DNA of 64,000 nt from Paraburkholderia bannensis NBRC 103871 (GCF_000685015.1 NZ_BAYA01000003.1:496001-560000), one strand, 5' to 3'. Positions 8,670-17,981 are shown, counted from the first letter of the stretch. Program-made: numbers and translations. Notes: generated from the letters alone by a model not told the origin.

Positions 8670-9950
8670 TTACGCCAGTTTGCGCATGGGACGGAATCCC
8701 GCACGCACTTCCTGCGCAAACAGTTGCGGCTCCTCCCAGGCCGCAAAGTGGCCGCCCTTATCGACCTTGTTGAAATAAACGAGGTTGTGATAGGCGCGTT
8801 CGGCCCAGCTGCGCGGAGCCTGATAAATCTCGCCAGGAAATACGGTGATCGCCGTGGGCAGCGAAATATCCACCGCGTTGAAATTATTCGAGTGATCTTC
8901 CCAGTAAATCTGCGCCGACGAAGTCGCGCTATTGGTCAGCCAGTAAAGCGAAATATCGTCGAGTATTTCATCGCGCGTCAACGAGCGCTCAGGCACGCCG
9001 CCGCTATAAGTCCATTGCGAAATCTTGTCGTACATCCACGCTGCCTGACCGACCGGCGAATCGGCCAGTGCATAACCCACGGTCTGGGGCCGCGTCACCA
9101 TCATCGCCGAATAACCGCAATTGTCACGATAGAACACATTGAGTTTGTCGAACGCGTTCTTCTCGTCTTCGGAAAGCCCGGCTGGAGCCGGTTCGCTCAG
9201 CGCCAGCGCACGAGCGATATCCGGCGGCACGGTCGCGGGCATATTGACGTGAATGCCGATCAATCCCTTGACGTGCTGCATCGCCATGCGATGCGAGACG
9301 ACCGAGCCGCAATCGCCACCCTGCGAAACGAAACGCTCGTAACCCAGCCGCGACATCAGCTCGCCCCATGCGCGCGCGATATGGTCGGAACCCCAGCCCG
9401 TCGTGGTCGGCTTGCCCGAAAAGCCGAAGCCCGGCAGGGACGGCACGACGACGTGGAAAGCGTCGTCGGCGCTGCCGCCAAATGCGGTCGGATCGGTCAG
9501 CGGGCGGATCGCCTTGGTCAGTTCGAAAATCGAGCCGGGCCAGCCGTGCGTCATGATCATCGGCAACGCGTTCTCGTGGCGCGAGCGCACGTGAATGAAC
9601 TGAATATCAAGCCCATCGATTTCCGTGATGAACATGGGAAAGCCGTTGAGCTTTGCCTCGCCTTTGCGCCAATCATAATCGCTGCCCCAGTATTGAACCA
9701 GTTGCTGCATGCGCGCGAGGCGCACGCCCTGGGATTCGTCGCCAACGGTTTCCTTGCCAGGCCAACGCGTATTGGCAAGACGCCGCTTCAAGTCGACCAG
9801 CGCCGAATCAGGAATATGGGCCTTGAATGGGCGGATTTTCGTGTTTTCAGTGGCGGCGTAAATCGCTTTGGGGAAGAACGCAAGCGCACCGGCGGCGGCA
9901 GTGGCGGCCAGCAAAGTACGGCGCAGCGGAGAAAAAGTATTCTCGGGCAT
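8670..9950 (-). CDS. Exported epoxide hydrolase-family alpha/beta hydrolase
   Basis: A 426-residue protein related to microsomal-type epoxide hydrolases. An N-terminal EHN domain (FKAHIPDSALVDLKRRL, then NTRWPGKE) precedes an alpha/beta hydrolase fold with oxyanion motif HGWPGS, nucleophile Asp in QGGDCGSVVS, a Glu in FPGEIY and catalytic His in KGGHFAAWEEP. The usual GGDWG has Cys in place of Trp. The start has an RR pair (SPLRRTLLAA) before a hydrophobic stretch ending AIYA, which fits a Tat signal peptide and periplasmic location. ATG 9950 has AGGA 8 bases upstream; ATG 9959 is the alternative. It is divergent from the OmpR-type regulator at 10311. The natural substrate is unknown. Confidence 0.87.
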   Translation of the reverse strand: MPENTFSPLRRTLLAATAAAGALAFFPKAIYAATENTKIRPFKAHIPDSALVDLKRRLANTRWPGKETVGDESQGVRLARMQQLVQYWGSDYDWRKGEAKLNGFPMFITEIDGLDIQFIHVRSRHENALPMIMTHGWPGSIFELTKAIRPLTDPTAFGGSADDAFHVVVPSLPGFGFSGKPTTTGWGSDHIARAWGELMSRLGYERFVSQGGDCGSVVSHRMAMQHVKGLIGIHVNMPATVPPDIARALALSEPAPAGLSEDEKNAFDKLNVFYRDNCGYSAMMVTRPQTVGYALADSPVGQAAWMYDKISQWTYSGGVPERSLTRDEILDDISLYWLTNSATSSAQIYWEDHSNNFNAVDISLPTAITVFPGEIYQAPRSWAERAYHNLVYFNKVDKGGHFAAWEEPQLFAQEVRAGFRPMRKLA

Positions 9951-10187
9951 TTTTGGCATCCTGTTTATGAGAGGTCTTGATATCGACGCGGCAATACCGA
10001 AATCCGGCGATGTCGGGCTAAAACCGTTGACGATCATTTCCGGAAAGTCGGCTCTCATTTAAAACAGGCTATGTATCTAGTATGTGTCCGCAATGTAATG
10101 TTTCGTAAGCCACGAACAGTGAGATTATTCCCCGCCGATTTTCTGACTATTTTCCGCAGACGCCTGCTGCGTCTTTTCCAGCCCGCT

Positions 10188-10201
10188 TATACCAAGGTAT
10201 A
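10188..10201. promoter_or_regulatory. Palindromic operator candidate, site 3
   Basis: TATACCAAGGTATA, a perfect 6-base inverted repeat with two central bases, in the divergent gap between the epoxide hydrolase (9950, minus) and the OmpR-type regulator (10311, plus). It is 110 bases upstream of the regulator start. Confidence 0.55.
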
Positions 10202-10310
10202 GGTGCGCCTATCCTTAGTCATCGCTTGCCACAATCCATCATGGAATAGCCCGAATTCCGCAATCGGGTTAGCCTGATGCATGCGGTATCGATATGCCGC
10301 AGCATCGCTT

Positions 10311-11114
10311 ATGACCATCATGGAAAAAATCGACCACATCCTGGTTGTCGACGACGACCGCGGCATACGCGAACTGATCACGACTTATCTCGAACGAAGC
10401 GGCATGCAGGTTTCGAGCGCGTCGAATGGGCGCGAAATGCATGAAAGTCTCATCAGGCACACGCCCGACCTGATTCTTCTCGACCTGATCCTGCCTGGCG
10501 AAGACGGGCTTGCGCTCTATCGCGCGCTGCGCGAAAGCCGCCATCGCATGGTGCCCGTCGTGATGCTGTCGGGCCGCGGCGATGTCACCGACCGGATCAT
10601 CGGGCTCGAAATGGGCGCCGACGACTACATGGCCAAGCCGTTCCAGGCGCGCGAGCTGCTCGCCCGCATCCGGGCGGTACTGCGCCGCACGCGCATGCTG
10701 CCGCCCGCCCTTCAGCCCGTGGAAGACGCATGCGTGCTGAGTTTCGGCGACTGGCGGCTCGATACCACCGCGCGCCATCTGCTGGAATCCGACGACACGG
10801 TGGTGACGCTAAGCGGTGCCGAATATCGCTTGCTGCGCGTGTTTCTCGATCATGCGCAACGGGTCTTGACGCGCGATCAGTTGCTCAATCTCACCCAGGG
10901 CCGCAATGCCGATTCGTTCGACCGCTCGATCGATCTGCTCGTGAGCCGGCTGCGGCAAAAGCTCAACGACACAGCGCGCGCAGCGCGCTACATCAAGACG
11001 CTGCGCAACGAGGGCTATGTGCTGTCGATGGCGGTCACCGTCCATCACGACATGCGCGAGCCGCCGACGCGCGGCGCGAGCGTGCAAATCGACGGCGAGG
11101 CGCTGTGTTACTAG
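10311..11114 (+). CDS. OmpR-family response regulator
   Basis: A 267-residue regulator. The receiver domain has DDD at 14-16, Asp58 in LILLDLILPGEDG and Lys in YMAKPFQARELL. The winged-helix DNA-binding domain is at about residues 140-240 (LSGAEYRLLRVFLDH, then SFDRSIDLLVSRLRQKL and YIKTLRNEGYVL). About 25 extra residues follow the wing. No Shine-Dalgarno sequence is evident; ATG 10311 or 10320 are both close to the fold, and the longer frame from 10281 is unsupported. It is divergent from the exported epoxide hydrolase and precedes the P450 gene. It has no adjacent kinase. Confidence 0.88.
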   Translation: MTIMEKIDHILVVDDDRGIRELITTYLERSGMQVSSASNGREMHESLIRHTPDLILLDLILPGEDGLALYRALRESRHRMVPVVMLSGRGDVTDRIIGLEMGADDYMAKPFQARELLARIRAVLRRTRMLPPALQPVEDACVLSFGDWRLDTTARHLLESDDTVVTLSGAEYRLLRVFLDHAQRVLTRDQLLNLTQGRNADSFDRSIDLLVSRLRQKLNDTARAARYIKTLRNEGYVLSMAVTVHHDMREPPTRGASVQIDGEALCY

Positions 11115-11252
11115 CTTCGTTTCTAGCCGTCCTCGCCTGCTCGCTCTAAAAATATTTCACGGAATAAAAGCCGTGCTTCGCGTGTTCCCGAAGAGACGGC
11201 AGCGCCACTGGCGCGCTACGCTCTCACTACGCTCATTGCCCCGACCATTCCT

Positions 11253-12461
11253 ATGCAATTTTCCGATTTCTCCTCGCCCGCTTTCTTCGCCAATCCCTAT
11301 CCGATGTATGAAAAGATTCGCGCGGCAGGGGCGCTTTTGCCGGTGGCGCCGAATGCCTTCGTGACCGGGCGTTTCGAAGTGGTGGACGCCCTGCTGCGCG
11401 ACCCGCGCATGGGCAAGACCTATCTGCAGAGCGTTGCCGCCCGCTATGGCGCGCAAGCGACGGCACAACCCGTCTTTCAGTCGCTGAACCGCACGCTGCT
11501 GATGATGAACCCGCCTTCGCACACGCGCTTGCGCGCCCTGCTGATGAAGACATTCAACGCGCGGCAGATCGAGAAATTGACGTCGATTGTCGAAGCGACG
11601 ACGCAGGAATTGCTTGAGCGCGTGGGCTCGCAAGCCGGGTTCGACCTCGTGAGTGACTTTGCTTATCCGCTGCCGGTGCAGATCATCTGCCGGCTGCTCA
11701 ACATTCAAGTTGCGCAGGCAACGATATTGGGTGGCGCGGCCAGCCAGCTCGTCGCCGCATTCGATCTTGCTCCGCTCGATGCCGATGCGCTGCGCGCAGC
11801 CGACGAAGCGGCGCTCACGCTGGAACGCTACTTTCAGGAGATTGTGGAGCAGCGGCGCGCACAACCAGGCGACGACCTGATCTCCGCGATGCTGGGCGTG
11901 GAGGACGCGGGTTCGACGCTCACCGACGAGGAAATTGTGTCGAATGCAGTCCTGCTCTTTATCGCGGGCCACGAGACGACGTCCAATATGATCGGTAACA
12001 CGATGATCGCGCTGTTTCGCCATCCTCGGCAGATGGCGGCGTTGCAGCAGGATCCCACGCTGTTGCCGCGTGCCATCGCCGAATGTATGCGTTACGACGG
12101 CGCGGTGCAGATGCTGGTGCGTACGGCATTTGAAGACCTGACAGTGGCCGGCGTGACGCTCGCGCGCGGTTCGGTCGTTTTCATGCTGGTAGGCTCGGCG
12201 AATCGCGATCCGGCCATGTTCGCGCAGCCCGATACGCTGGACTTCGCGCGCACGACGGGCGCGACATCGCTGTCGTTCGGCGCCGGCATTCACTATTGCC
12301 TGGGCGCACGGCTTGCCATGCTCGAAATGGAGGTCGCCATTCGGTCGCTGCTTGCACGCTTTCCCGAGATACGTCCGGTCGATATCGATGCACTCGAATG
12401 GCATCGCCGCAACAATCTGCGCGGCGTGACAAGTCTGCCCGTGCAAACCGGCGCGCGTTGA
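11253..12461 (+). CDS. Cytochrome P450 monooxygenase
   Basis: A 402-residue soluble bacterial P450. Seen in order: N-terminal NPYPMYEKIRAAG, I-helix oxygen-binding segment FIAGHETTSNMI, ExxR pair in AECMRYDG and the heme-binding loop SFGAGIHYCLGARLAM, where Cys349 is the thiolate ligand. Length and motifs fit class I P450s, which take electrons from a ferredoxin and reductase; none is adjacent. It is convergent with the cytochrome P460 gene, with an 11-bp GC hairpin between the two stop codons. The hydrolases nearby suggest oxidation followed by hydrolysis of a xenobiotic or lipid, but the substrate cannot be told from sequence. Confidence 0.93.
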   Translation: MQFSDFSSPAFFANPYPMYEKIRAAGALLPVAPNAFVTGRFEVVDALLRDPRMGKTYLQSVAARYGAQATAQPVFQSLNRTLLMMNPPSHTRLRALLMKTFNARQIEKLTSIVEATTQELLERVGSQAGFDLVSDFAYPLPVQIICRLLNIQVAQATILGGAASQLVAAFDLAPLDADALRAADEAALTLERYFQEIVEQRRAQPGDDLISAMLGVEDAGSTLTDEEIVSNAVLLFIAGHETTSNMIGNTMIALFRHPRQMAALQQDPTLLPRAIAECMRYDGAVQMLVRTAFEDLTVAGVTLARGSVVFMLVGSANRDPAMFAQPDTLDFARTTGATSLSFGAGIHYCLGARLAMLEMEVAIRSLLARFPEIRPVDIDALEWHRRNNLRGVTSLPVQTGAR

Positions 12462-12480
12462 GGCGCCGGTTGTTCCGGAA

Positions 12481-12513
12481 GCTCCGGGCGTTCGGCACTC
12501 CGACGCCCGGAGC
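12481..12513. terminator. Bidirectional hairpin between convergent genes
   Basis: Perfect 11-bp inverted repeat (GCTCCGGGCGT and ACGCCCGGAGC) with an 11-base loop, lying between the stops of the P450 and P460 genes. There is no T-run, so it may block polymerase or protect 3-prime ends rather than act as a classical intrinsic terminator. Confidence 0.5.
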
Positions 12514-12519
12514 GACGAT

Positions 12520-13032
12520 TCACGGCGCGTAACGCGTGAACACGTAGTCGCGATCCTTCACGCGCGCGGCGTGGCAGGCGAAGCAGGTCTGATGCTGAGC
12601 CAGGTCGGCGGGCATACCGTTGATGAAGCGCCCGAAACCCCAGCCGCCCGTCGACGCGTATTTGCGCGAGTCCTTCACCATGATTTGAACCGTGGTGGGC
12701 GCGCCGGGCACCGTCGCCGGTTCGAAGTCATCCGAGTGCTTTTTCTTGTACGCCAGCTTGACCAGAATGGTGCCGTCCGGGAACGGCAAGGTGGCATCTT
12801 TAATCGCCTTGATGGCGACCGGATTGCCCAATACCACGCGCAATTCGTCGAGCGGCGCGGCTTCCGCCGCAGGCGCGATCATCTGCCATTCGCGGTAGCC
12901 TTCGGGAATCGTCACGCCATAAATCGGCGATGCGGCAGGCGTTGCGTCCGCAGCGACTGCGGCCTGATTCGCGCCCGCTACGAGCACCATCAGCGCGGCA
13001 ATAATCGGGCTGCCAAAGCGAAATAACTTCAT
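12520..13032 (-). CDS. Cytochrome P460 family c-type heme protein
   Basis: A 170-residue exported protein. A signal peptide ends near AAVAADA (about residue 28). The body has P460 features (IPEGYREWQMIAP near residue 43, and GAPTTVQIMVKDSRKYA), and there is a single c-type heme site TCFACH near the C-terminus. P460-family proteins include hydroxylamine- and NO-detoxifying enzymes (established), but many members have unknown roles. It starts 17 bases after the stop of the exported alpha/beta hydrolase and is probably co-transcribed with it, so both would act in the periplasm. Confidence 0.87.
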   Translation of the reverse strand: MKLFRFGSPIIAALMVLVAGANQAAVAADATPAASPIYGVTIPEGYREWQMIAPAAEAAPLDELRVVLGNPVAIKAIKDATLPFPDGTILVKLAYKKKHSDDFEPATVPGAPTTVQIMVKDSRKYASTGGWGFGRFINGMPADLAQHQTCFACHAARVKDRDYVFTRYAP

Positions 13033-13049
13033 CCGTCGTCGTCTCCGGT

Positions 13050-14075
13050 TTAAAGGTGCTGCACTTGCAGCATGGCGTCCGCGAATGCCTTGGGCGCTTC
13101 CTGCGGCAAGTTATGGCCAATGCCGCCGCCGATATTGCGGTGCTGGTACTTGCCCGTGAACTTGCCCGCATACGCTGCCGGCTGCGGATGCGGCGCCCCG
13201 TTAGCGTCGCCTTCAAGCGTGATCGAAGGCACCGAAATCGCAGGCGCAAGCGCGAGCTTTTTCTCAAGATCGTCGTACTTCGCTTCACCTTGCACGAGGC
13301 CCAGACGCCAGCGATAGTTGTGGATCACCACGGCGACGTGATCGGGGTTGTTAAACGAAGCCGCCGAGCGATCGTAGGTTGCATCGTCGAATTGCCACTT
13401 CGGCGACGCGAGACGCCAGATGAGCTTGTTGAAATCATGGCGATTCTGCGCGTACCCCGCTTCGCCGCGCGCCGTGGAGAAATAGAACTGATACCACCAG
13501 GCGAGTTCCGCTTGCGGCGGCAGCGGCTTTTCATTGGCGGCCTGGCTGCCGATCAGGTAACCGCTCACGGAAACCAGCGCCTTGCAGCGTTCGGGCCACA
13601 GCGCGGCCACGATATCGGCCGTGCGTGCGCCCCAATCGTAGCCGCCGATCACGGCCTGCTTGACCTTCAGCGCGTCCATGAACGCGACGATATCGACGGC
13701 GACCACGGCTTGTTGCCCGTTGCGCGGCGCGTCGGCCGAGAGCAGGCGCGTCGAGCCGTAGCCACGCAGATAAGGCACGAGTACGCGGTGCCCGGCTGCC
13801 ACGAGAATCGGCGTGACCTCGGCGAAACTCTGGATATCGTAGGGCCAGCCGTGCAGCAGGATCGCAACCGGGCCGTCCTTCGGCCCGGCATCGACGTAAC
13901 CGATACTCAGGCCATTCGCCTCGACCTGACGAATTTCACCAATTGAGGCGGCAGTCGGGCCCGCCAGCGACGATTGTGCGCGGGCGAGCTCGCTCAGCCC
14001 TGCGCCCACCATGGCGACGCCAGCAAGGCTGGTTCCCAGAATCTTCCGTCGGCGCTCGTTTACCTGTTCTGACAT
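13050..14075 (-). CDS. Tat-exported alpha/beta hydrolase (epoxide hydrolase/dehalogenase type)
   Basis: A 341-residue hydrolase with a Tat-like signal (NERRRKILG, hydrophobic stretch, end near ARAQ). Fold motifs: LLHGWPYD (oxyanion hole), nucleophile Asp in GGYDWGARTA and catalytic His in GGGIGHNLPQE. An Asp nucleophile is typical of epoxide hydrolases and haloalkane or haloacid dehalogenases. ATG 14075 has AGGA about 9 bases upstream; the longer frame from 14177 would bury the signal. It heads an operon with the cytochrome P460 gene. A perfect palindrome lies about 190 bases upstream. Confidence 0.87.
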   Translation of the reverse strand: MSEQVNERRRKILGTSLAGVAMVGAGLSELARAQSSLAGPTAASIGEIRQVEANGLSIGYVDAGPKDGPVAILLHGWPYDIQSFAEVTPILVAAGHRVLVPYLRGYGSTRLLSADAPRNGQQAVVAVDIVAFMDALKVKQAVIGGYDWGARTADIVAALWPERCKALVSVSGYLIGSQAANEKPLPPQAELAWWYQFYFSTARGEAGYAQNRHDFNKLIWRLASPKWQFDDATYDRSAASFNNPDHVAVVIHNYRWRLGLVQGEAKYDDLEKKLALAPAISVPSITLEGDANGAPHPQPAAYAGKFTGKYQHRNIGGGIGHNLPQEAPKAFADAMLQVQHL

Positions 14076-14265
14076 GATCCACGTTCCTGATGAATTGCGG
14101 GGCGGCACTGCAGGGCAGATTGCGAATATCCATGTTTTATTAATTCGCAATCCATAATAATATCCACGTCGATTCAAACACTTTATTTGAATCGGACGTG
14201 TGAAAATACCGCCGTCAGGTTAGCACCACGGGTGGGGCACGCGCCATACGGCGATTGGTTGGATT

Positions 14266-14285
14266 GCCTATACGCAGGTATAGGC
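14266..14285. promoter_or_regulatory. Palindromic operator candidate, site 4 (longest arms)
   Basis: GCCTATAC-GCAG-GTATAGGC: perfect 8-base arms around a 4-base centre. It is the most extended of the TATAC-N4-GTATA palindromes and sits upstream of the exported hydrolase gene (start 14075) and just after the end of the receiver gene (14321). Confidence 0.6.
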
Positions 14286-14320
14286 GCCAGCCATCCGGAT
14301 GTACAAAGATGAAAGGACTT

Positions 14321-14680
14321 TCAGCTTTCGCCCAGTGCAGTCTTGAGCGCCGCGAGCAACGCGGTATCGCTAAAGGGCTTGTATAGACAGTCAATTGCGC
14401 CCTGCTTGAGCAGGCGCTCGCGCAGTGCCTCGTCCTGGTGCGCAGTGATGAAGATGACCGGCACGTTGCGGCCGCTGCGCTTGAGTTCGCGAAACAGCCC
14501 CAGCCCGCCCATGCCCGGCATGTTGAGGTCGAGAATCAGGCAATCGGTGGGTTCCAGGGAGCCGGACGCGAGGAACGCCTCCGCAGACGGGAACACGGTC
14601 ACCGCATATCCGAACACGCTCACCAGATCGGGAAGCGACTCCCGCACTGCCTCGTCATCATCGACCAACGTTACCAGCAT
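14321..14680 (-). CDS. Receiver-only response regulator, partner of PAS kinase
   Basis: A 119-residue single receiver domain: DDDE at 7-10, Asp51 in LILDLNMPGM, Thr in FITAH and Lys in LYKPFSD. ATG 14680 has a GGGGC stretch 5 bases upstream; the longer frame from 14848 is not conserved-looking. It lies downstream of the four-PAS kinase on the same strand, separated by 180 bases that contain their own palindrome (site 5), so it may be expressed both with and without the kinase. The lack of an output domain suggests a phosphorelay intermediate or a kinase feedback element. Confidence 0.85.
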   Translation of the reverse strand: MLVTLVDDDEAVRESLPDLVSVFGYAVTVFPSAEAFLASGSLEPTDCLILDLNMPGMGGLGLFRELKRSGRNVPVIFITAHQDEALRERLLKQGAIDCLYKPFSDTALLAALKTALGES

Positions 14681-14788
14681 CTTTGCCCCGCGGAGACTGC
14701 CTGAGACAGGCGGCGCCATCAGCATGAGCGCGCCGTTTGACCCTGGATCAAACGCCTTACGATGCCCGATTCCATCGGGCGCGTCCAC

Positions 14789-14802
14789 CATACAGAGGTA
14801 TG
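14789..14802. promoter_or_regulatory. Palindromic operator candidate, site 5
   Basis: CATAC-AGAG-GTATG, perfect 5-base arms, 109 bases upstream of the receiver gene start at 14680 and in the gap after the PAS kinase stop. Confidence 0.5.
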
Positions 14803-14860
14803 TATACGCACCCGCGCGCTGGCGCATAGGCGCATCTGGCCGCCGCAATAACGGAGAGAA

Positions 14861-17098
14861 TCAGACCGCGTAGACGGGAATGGAAAATGCGAAGATTGCG
14901 CCGGGCCCATCCGTGGGCAACTCAGCCCATAGACATCCGCTTTGACTTTCAATGATGGAACGGCTGATGGCGAGACCCACGCCCATGCCGTCTTCCTTGG
15001 TCGTGTAGAACGCATCGAACATGCGTTCCGTGTCGCCGGGATCGAAGCCCATGCCCGAATCCCGCACCGTCAACCGAACCATGCCATGGGGTTCGGCCTC
15101 GGTTCTGACCCACATGACGCGCGGGCCTTCGTTCACGTCGCTCATGGCGTCCGCCGCATTGCGCAGCAGGTTCATGATGACCTGTTGCACCTGCACGCGG
15201 TCACAGCCCGCGAGCGGAACAGGATCGGCGAATTCCGTGCGCACAATGACGCGCGCGCGGTCGAGGTCGTTCTGCATCAAGGCGATGACTTCGCGTGCGG
15301 TATGGCCCAGGTCGACCGCTTCGATCATGGCGCTGCGCTTGCTGAACAGCGCACGCAGGCGCGCGATGACGTCGGCGGCGCGGTGGCCGTCGCGGATCGT
15401 GCGGCGAGCGGTTTCCTGCGCGCCTTCGATATTGGGCGGCGCGGCCGCCAGCAGACGCAGGCAGGTGCTCGCATTGGTCACAATGCCCGCGAGCGGCTGG
15501 TTGACCTCGTGGGCAATCGATGCCGTCAATGCGCCCAGGCTCATCACTCTCGACACATGCAAAAGCTCCGAGCGCGCCTTGTCGAGCGCCTCTTCCGACG
15601 AGCGGCGCTGGCTGATATCGAGCGCCGTGCCGATATATTCATGGCGTCCCGGCTGATCGGTCGCGCGATGCGCAATCACGTGCAGGTGCTTGATCGACTG
15701 GTCGGGCATGACAATGCGATGCTGGCATTCAATGTCGCTGTCGCCGCGCTGCCCCTGTTCGACGAACTGGGCAATGATGCGCACATCTTCGGGATGGCAG
15801 TGCGCAGCGATCCGCTCCAACGTCACTGTCGCGTCCGGCTCGATACCGAAGATGTGATGGAGCTGCTCCGACCACGCGATCTCGTTCGTATCGGCGTGCC
15901 ACGAAAAATTGCCCATTCTCGCCAATGCCTGGCCTTCGGCGAGAAACGCTTCGCTACGGCGCAATTCTTCTTCCGCGCGCTTGCGGTCGTCGATATCGAT
16001 ATTGATGCCGAACCACTTGATGACGTTGCCGTCCTGGTCGCGCAAAGGACTCGTGCGAAACAGGAACCATCGATATTGGCCGTCGTAACGCTGCATGCGC
16101 GCTTCGGCAGCGCCCGGCATGCGGCTGGCCATGATGGCGACCCACGCGCTCATCAGGCCGGGAAGATCGTCGGGATGGACGGCTTTTGTCCACTCGTGGT
16201 CGCGCACCTGCTCCAGCGTGCGCCCGAGATATTCGAGGTAATAGCGGTTATAAAACTCGCCGGTGCCGTCCGGGCGCGCCGACCAGATCAAAGCGGGCAA
16301 CGCGCTGATGGTTTCGTTGAGATGACGCTCGCTTTCCGCCAGCGTGATTTCCGCGCGCTTTCTATCTTCGATATCGATTGAAAGCAGGATCCAGCGCAGG
16401 ATCCTGCCATCGATGTCGCGCAGCGGAAAGCCGCGCACGTTAGTCCAGCGATAAGCACCGTCGGCGCGCCGATGGCGGCTTTCCACGTTATAAGTGGTGC
16501 CGTGGGCAAGCGAATATTCCAGTCCGTCTACCGCGGCCTTGAGGTCGTCGGGGTGCACGACTTCGTCGCCGCGCCATGCCTTGAGTTCGTCGAACGATTT
16601 GCCGAAATAGTCGAGCGTCAGCCGGTTCAGCCCTTCGACCTCGCCCGTGGGCGACGTGACGGTGACGGGAACGGGAATGCTTTCCACGATCAATTGCAGG
16701 TCGATCTCGCGGCGTTTCAGCGCGTCCTGGGCCTGCCGCGAGTCGTCAATGTCGTCGCCGATGGTGCACCAGCGGACGATCTTGCCTTCGGTATCGTGAA
16801 CGGGGCTGATTCTCAGGGCGAACCAGCGCAACTGGCCGTCCGCGCGACGCAGGCGCACCGCTGTTTCACCCGCTTGTCCTGACGCCAGAATGGCGGCCAG
16901 TTGGTCGAGCAGCGCCGGCAGTTCGTCGCGGCTCACTGCGCCCTGCCACTGCGCGCCCGATGACGCCTTGATGTCGAGGCCCGTATATTCCGACCATTTC
17001 CGGTTCACAAAATCGACACGACCGTCGGGATGCGCAGTCCAGGCAATGCTGAATAGCCCGTCCAGCATGACGCCGAGATCAATTGCCAATCCCATCAT
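14861..17098 (-). CDS. Four-PAS soluble sensor histidine kinase
   Basis: A 745-residue kinase with no transmembrane segment. Four PAS/PAC units run from about residues 10-120, 130-250, 255-385 and 395-500; the linker repeats KRAEITLAES and KRAEEELRRSEA mark their joins. Then HisKA with His530 in SIAHEVNQPLAG, N box QQVIMNLLRNAADAM, G1 DSGMGFDP and G2 GMGVGLAISRS. Several units have the aromatic-rich core (FYNRYYLEYLG) of FAD- or heme-free PAS_3 types, so the ligand is unknown. The HEVNQPL H box is typical of FixL/DctB-like kinases that pair with FixJ-type regulators; the regulator at 17313 is the obvious partner. Confidence 0.92.
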   Translation of the reverse strand: MMGLAIDLGVMLDGLFSIAWTAHPDGRVDFVNRKWSEYTGLDIKASSGAQWQGAVSRDELPALLDQLAAILASGQAGETAVRLRRADGQLRWFALRISPVHDTEGKIVRWCTIGDDIDDSRQAQDALKRREIDLQLIVESIPVPVTVTSPTGEVEGLNRLTLDYFGKSFDELKAWRGDEVVHPDDLKAAVDGLEYSLAHGTTYNVESRHRRADGAYRWTNVRGFPLRDIDGRILRWILLSIDIEDRKRAEITLAESERHLNETISALPALIWSARPDGTGEFYNRYYLEYLGRTLEQVRDHEWTKAVHPDDLPGLMSAWVAIMASRMPGAAEARMQRYDGQYRWFLFRTSPLRDQDGNVIKWFGINIDIDDRKRAEEELRRSEAFLAEGQALARMGNFSWHADTNEIAWSEQLHHIFGIEPDATVTLERIAAHCHPEDVRIIAQFVEQGQRGDSDIECQHRIVMPDQSIKHLHVIAHRATDQPGRHEYIGTALDISQRRSSEEALDKARSELLHVSRVMSLGALTASIAHEVNQPLAGIVTNASTCLRLLAAAPPNIEGAQETARRTIRDGHRAADVIARLRALFSKRSAMIEAVDLGHTAREVIALMQNDLDRARVIVRTEFADPVPLAGCDRVQVQQVIMNLLRNAADAMSDVNEGPRVMWVRTEAEPHGMVRLTVRDSGMGFDPGDTERMFDAFYTTKEDGMGVGLAISRSIIESQSGCLWAELPTDGPGAIFAFSIPVYAV

Positions 17099-17312
17099 TG
17101 TTCTGATATTTGAGAGCTGGAAACGGAGTTAAAGGCATTCGCTGAATTTCGCATTCAGGTGAATGAGTCGATTTAACCGTGGAATGCGGGAATTATCCCA
17201 TGCACAAACACCCGTCGCAATAGCACGAGATTTTGTCAACCGCCGCCATCTGGTTGCATACGCATCGAATTTTCAGCCCAAAAAATAGCGGCCGAAAAAC
17301 AATGGCGCGCCG

Positions 17313-17981
17313 CTAACGCGCGCTGTGGTCGATGCCGAGTGCAACGATGTTGCGCACCAGGTCAGCGACGGTGCGCACGTTCATCTTGCGCATGGCCTGC
17401 CCGCGGTGAATCTTGACCGTGACTTCCGCAATGCACATGCGGGCGGCGATCTGCTTGTTCATCAGGCCCGCGGCAACGTTGGACAATACCTCGCGTTCGC
17501 GCGGCGTCAGCGCATTCCAGCGCTCGCGCATTTCGATGAGCGAGCTGTTCGCTTCAAGGCGCTGCGCGTCGCGCTGCAACGCGGCGACCACGGCATCGAT
17601 CATGTCCTGGTCGCGAAACGGCTTGGTCAGGAAATCGATCGCACCGGCCTTCATGGCTTCGACTGTCATTGCAATGTCACCATAGCCTGTCATGAAGATC
17701 ACAGGCATGGGTGCACGATCCATCGTCAACAGCGACTTTTGCAGCGCCAGCCCGCTTTGACCGCGCAGGCGCACGTCCAGCACGAGACACGCAGGCCCTT
17801 GTCCTTTAGGCGCCGCGAGAAAATCTTCGGCTGAATGAAAAGCTTCGGCTTCCAGGTCGATCGAGTGCAGCAGGCTCACGAGAGCGCTGCGCACCGACTC
17901 GTCGTCGTCCACGACATAGACGACGCCCGCGATGCTATGGGCACCAGAGTGGGCTGACCGGGCCGTATCAGTGTTTAGCAT
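17313..17981 (-). CDS. FixJ/StyR-type response regulator, likely partner of PAS kinase
   Basis: A 222-residue regulator: receiver domain with DDDES at 25-29, Asp69 in LVLDVRLRGQ and Lys in FLTKPFRDQDM, then a LuxR-type HTH (LTPREREVL and AEVTVKIHRG). It is the first gene on the minus strand, followed after about 210 bases by the PAS kinase and the single receiver. No Shine-Dalgarno sequence is obvious at ATG 17981. It is highly similar in motifs to the regulators at 1066 and 1781, so the three may recognise related DNA sites. Confidence 0.9.
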   Translation of the reverse strand: MLNTDTARSAHSGAHSIAGVVYVVDDDESVRSALVSLLHSIDLEAEAFHSAEDFLAAPKGQGPACLVLDVRLRGQSGLALQKSLLTMDRAPMPVIFMTGYGDIAMTVEAMKAGAIDFLTKPFRDQDMIDAVVAALQRDAQRLEANSSLIEMRERWNALTPREREVLSNVAAGLMNKQIAARMCIAEVTVKIHRGQAMRKMNVRTVADLVRNIVALGIDHSAR

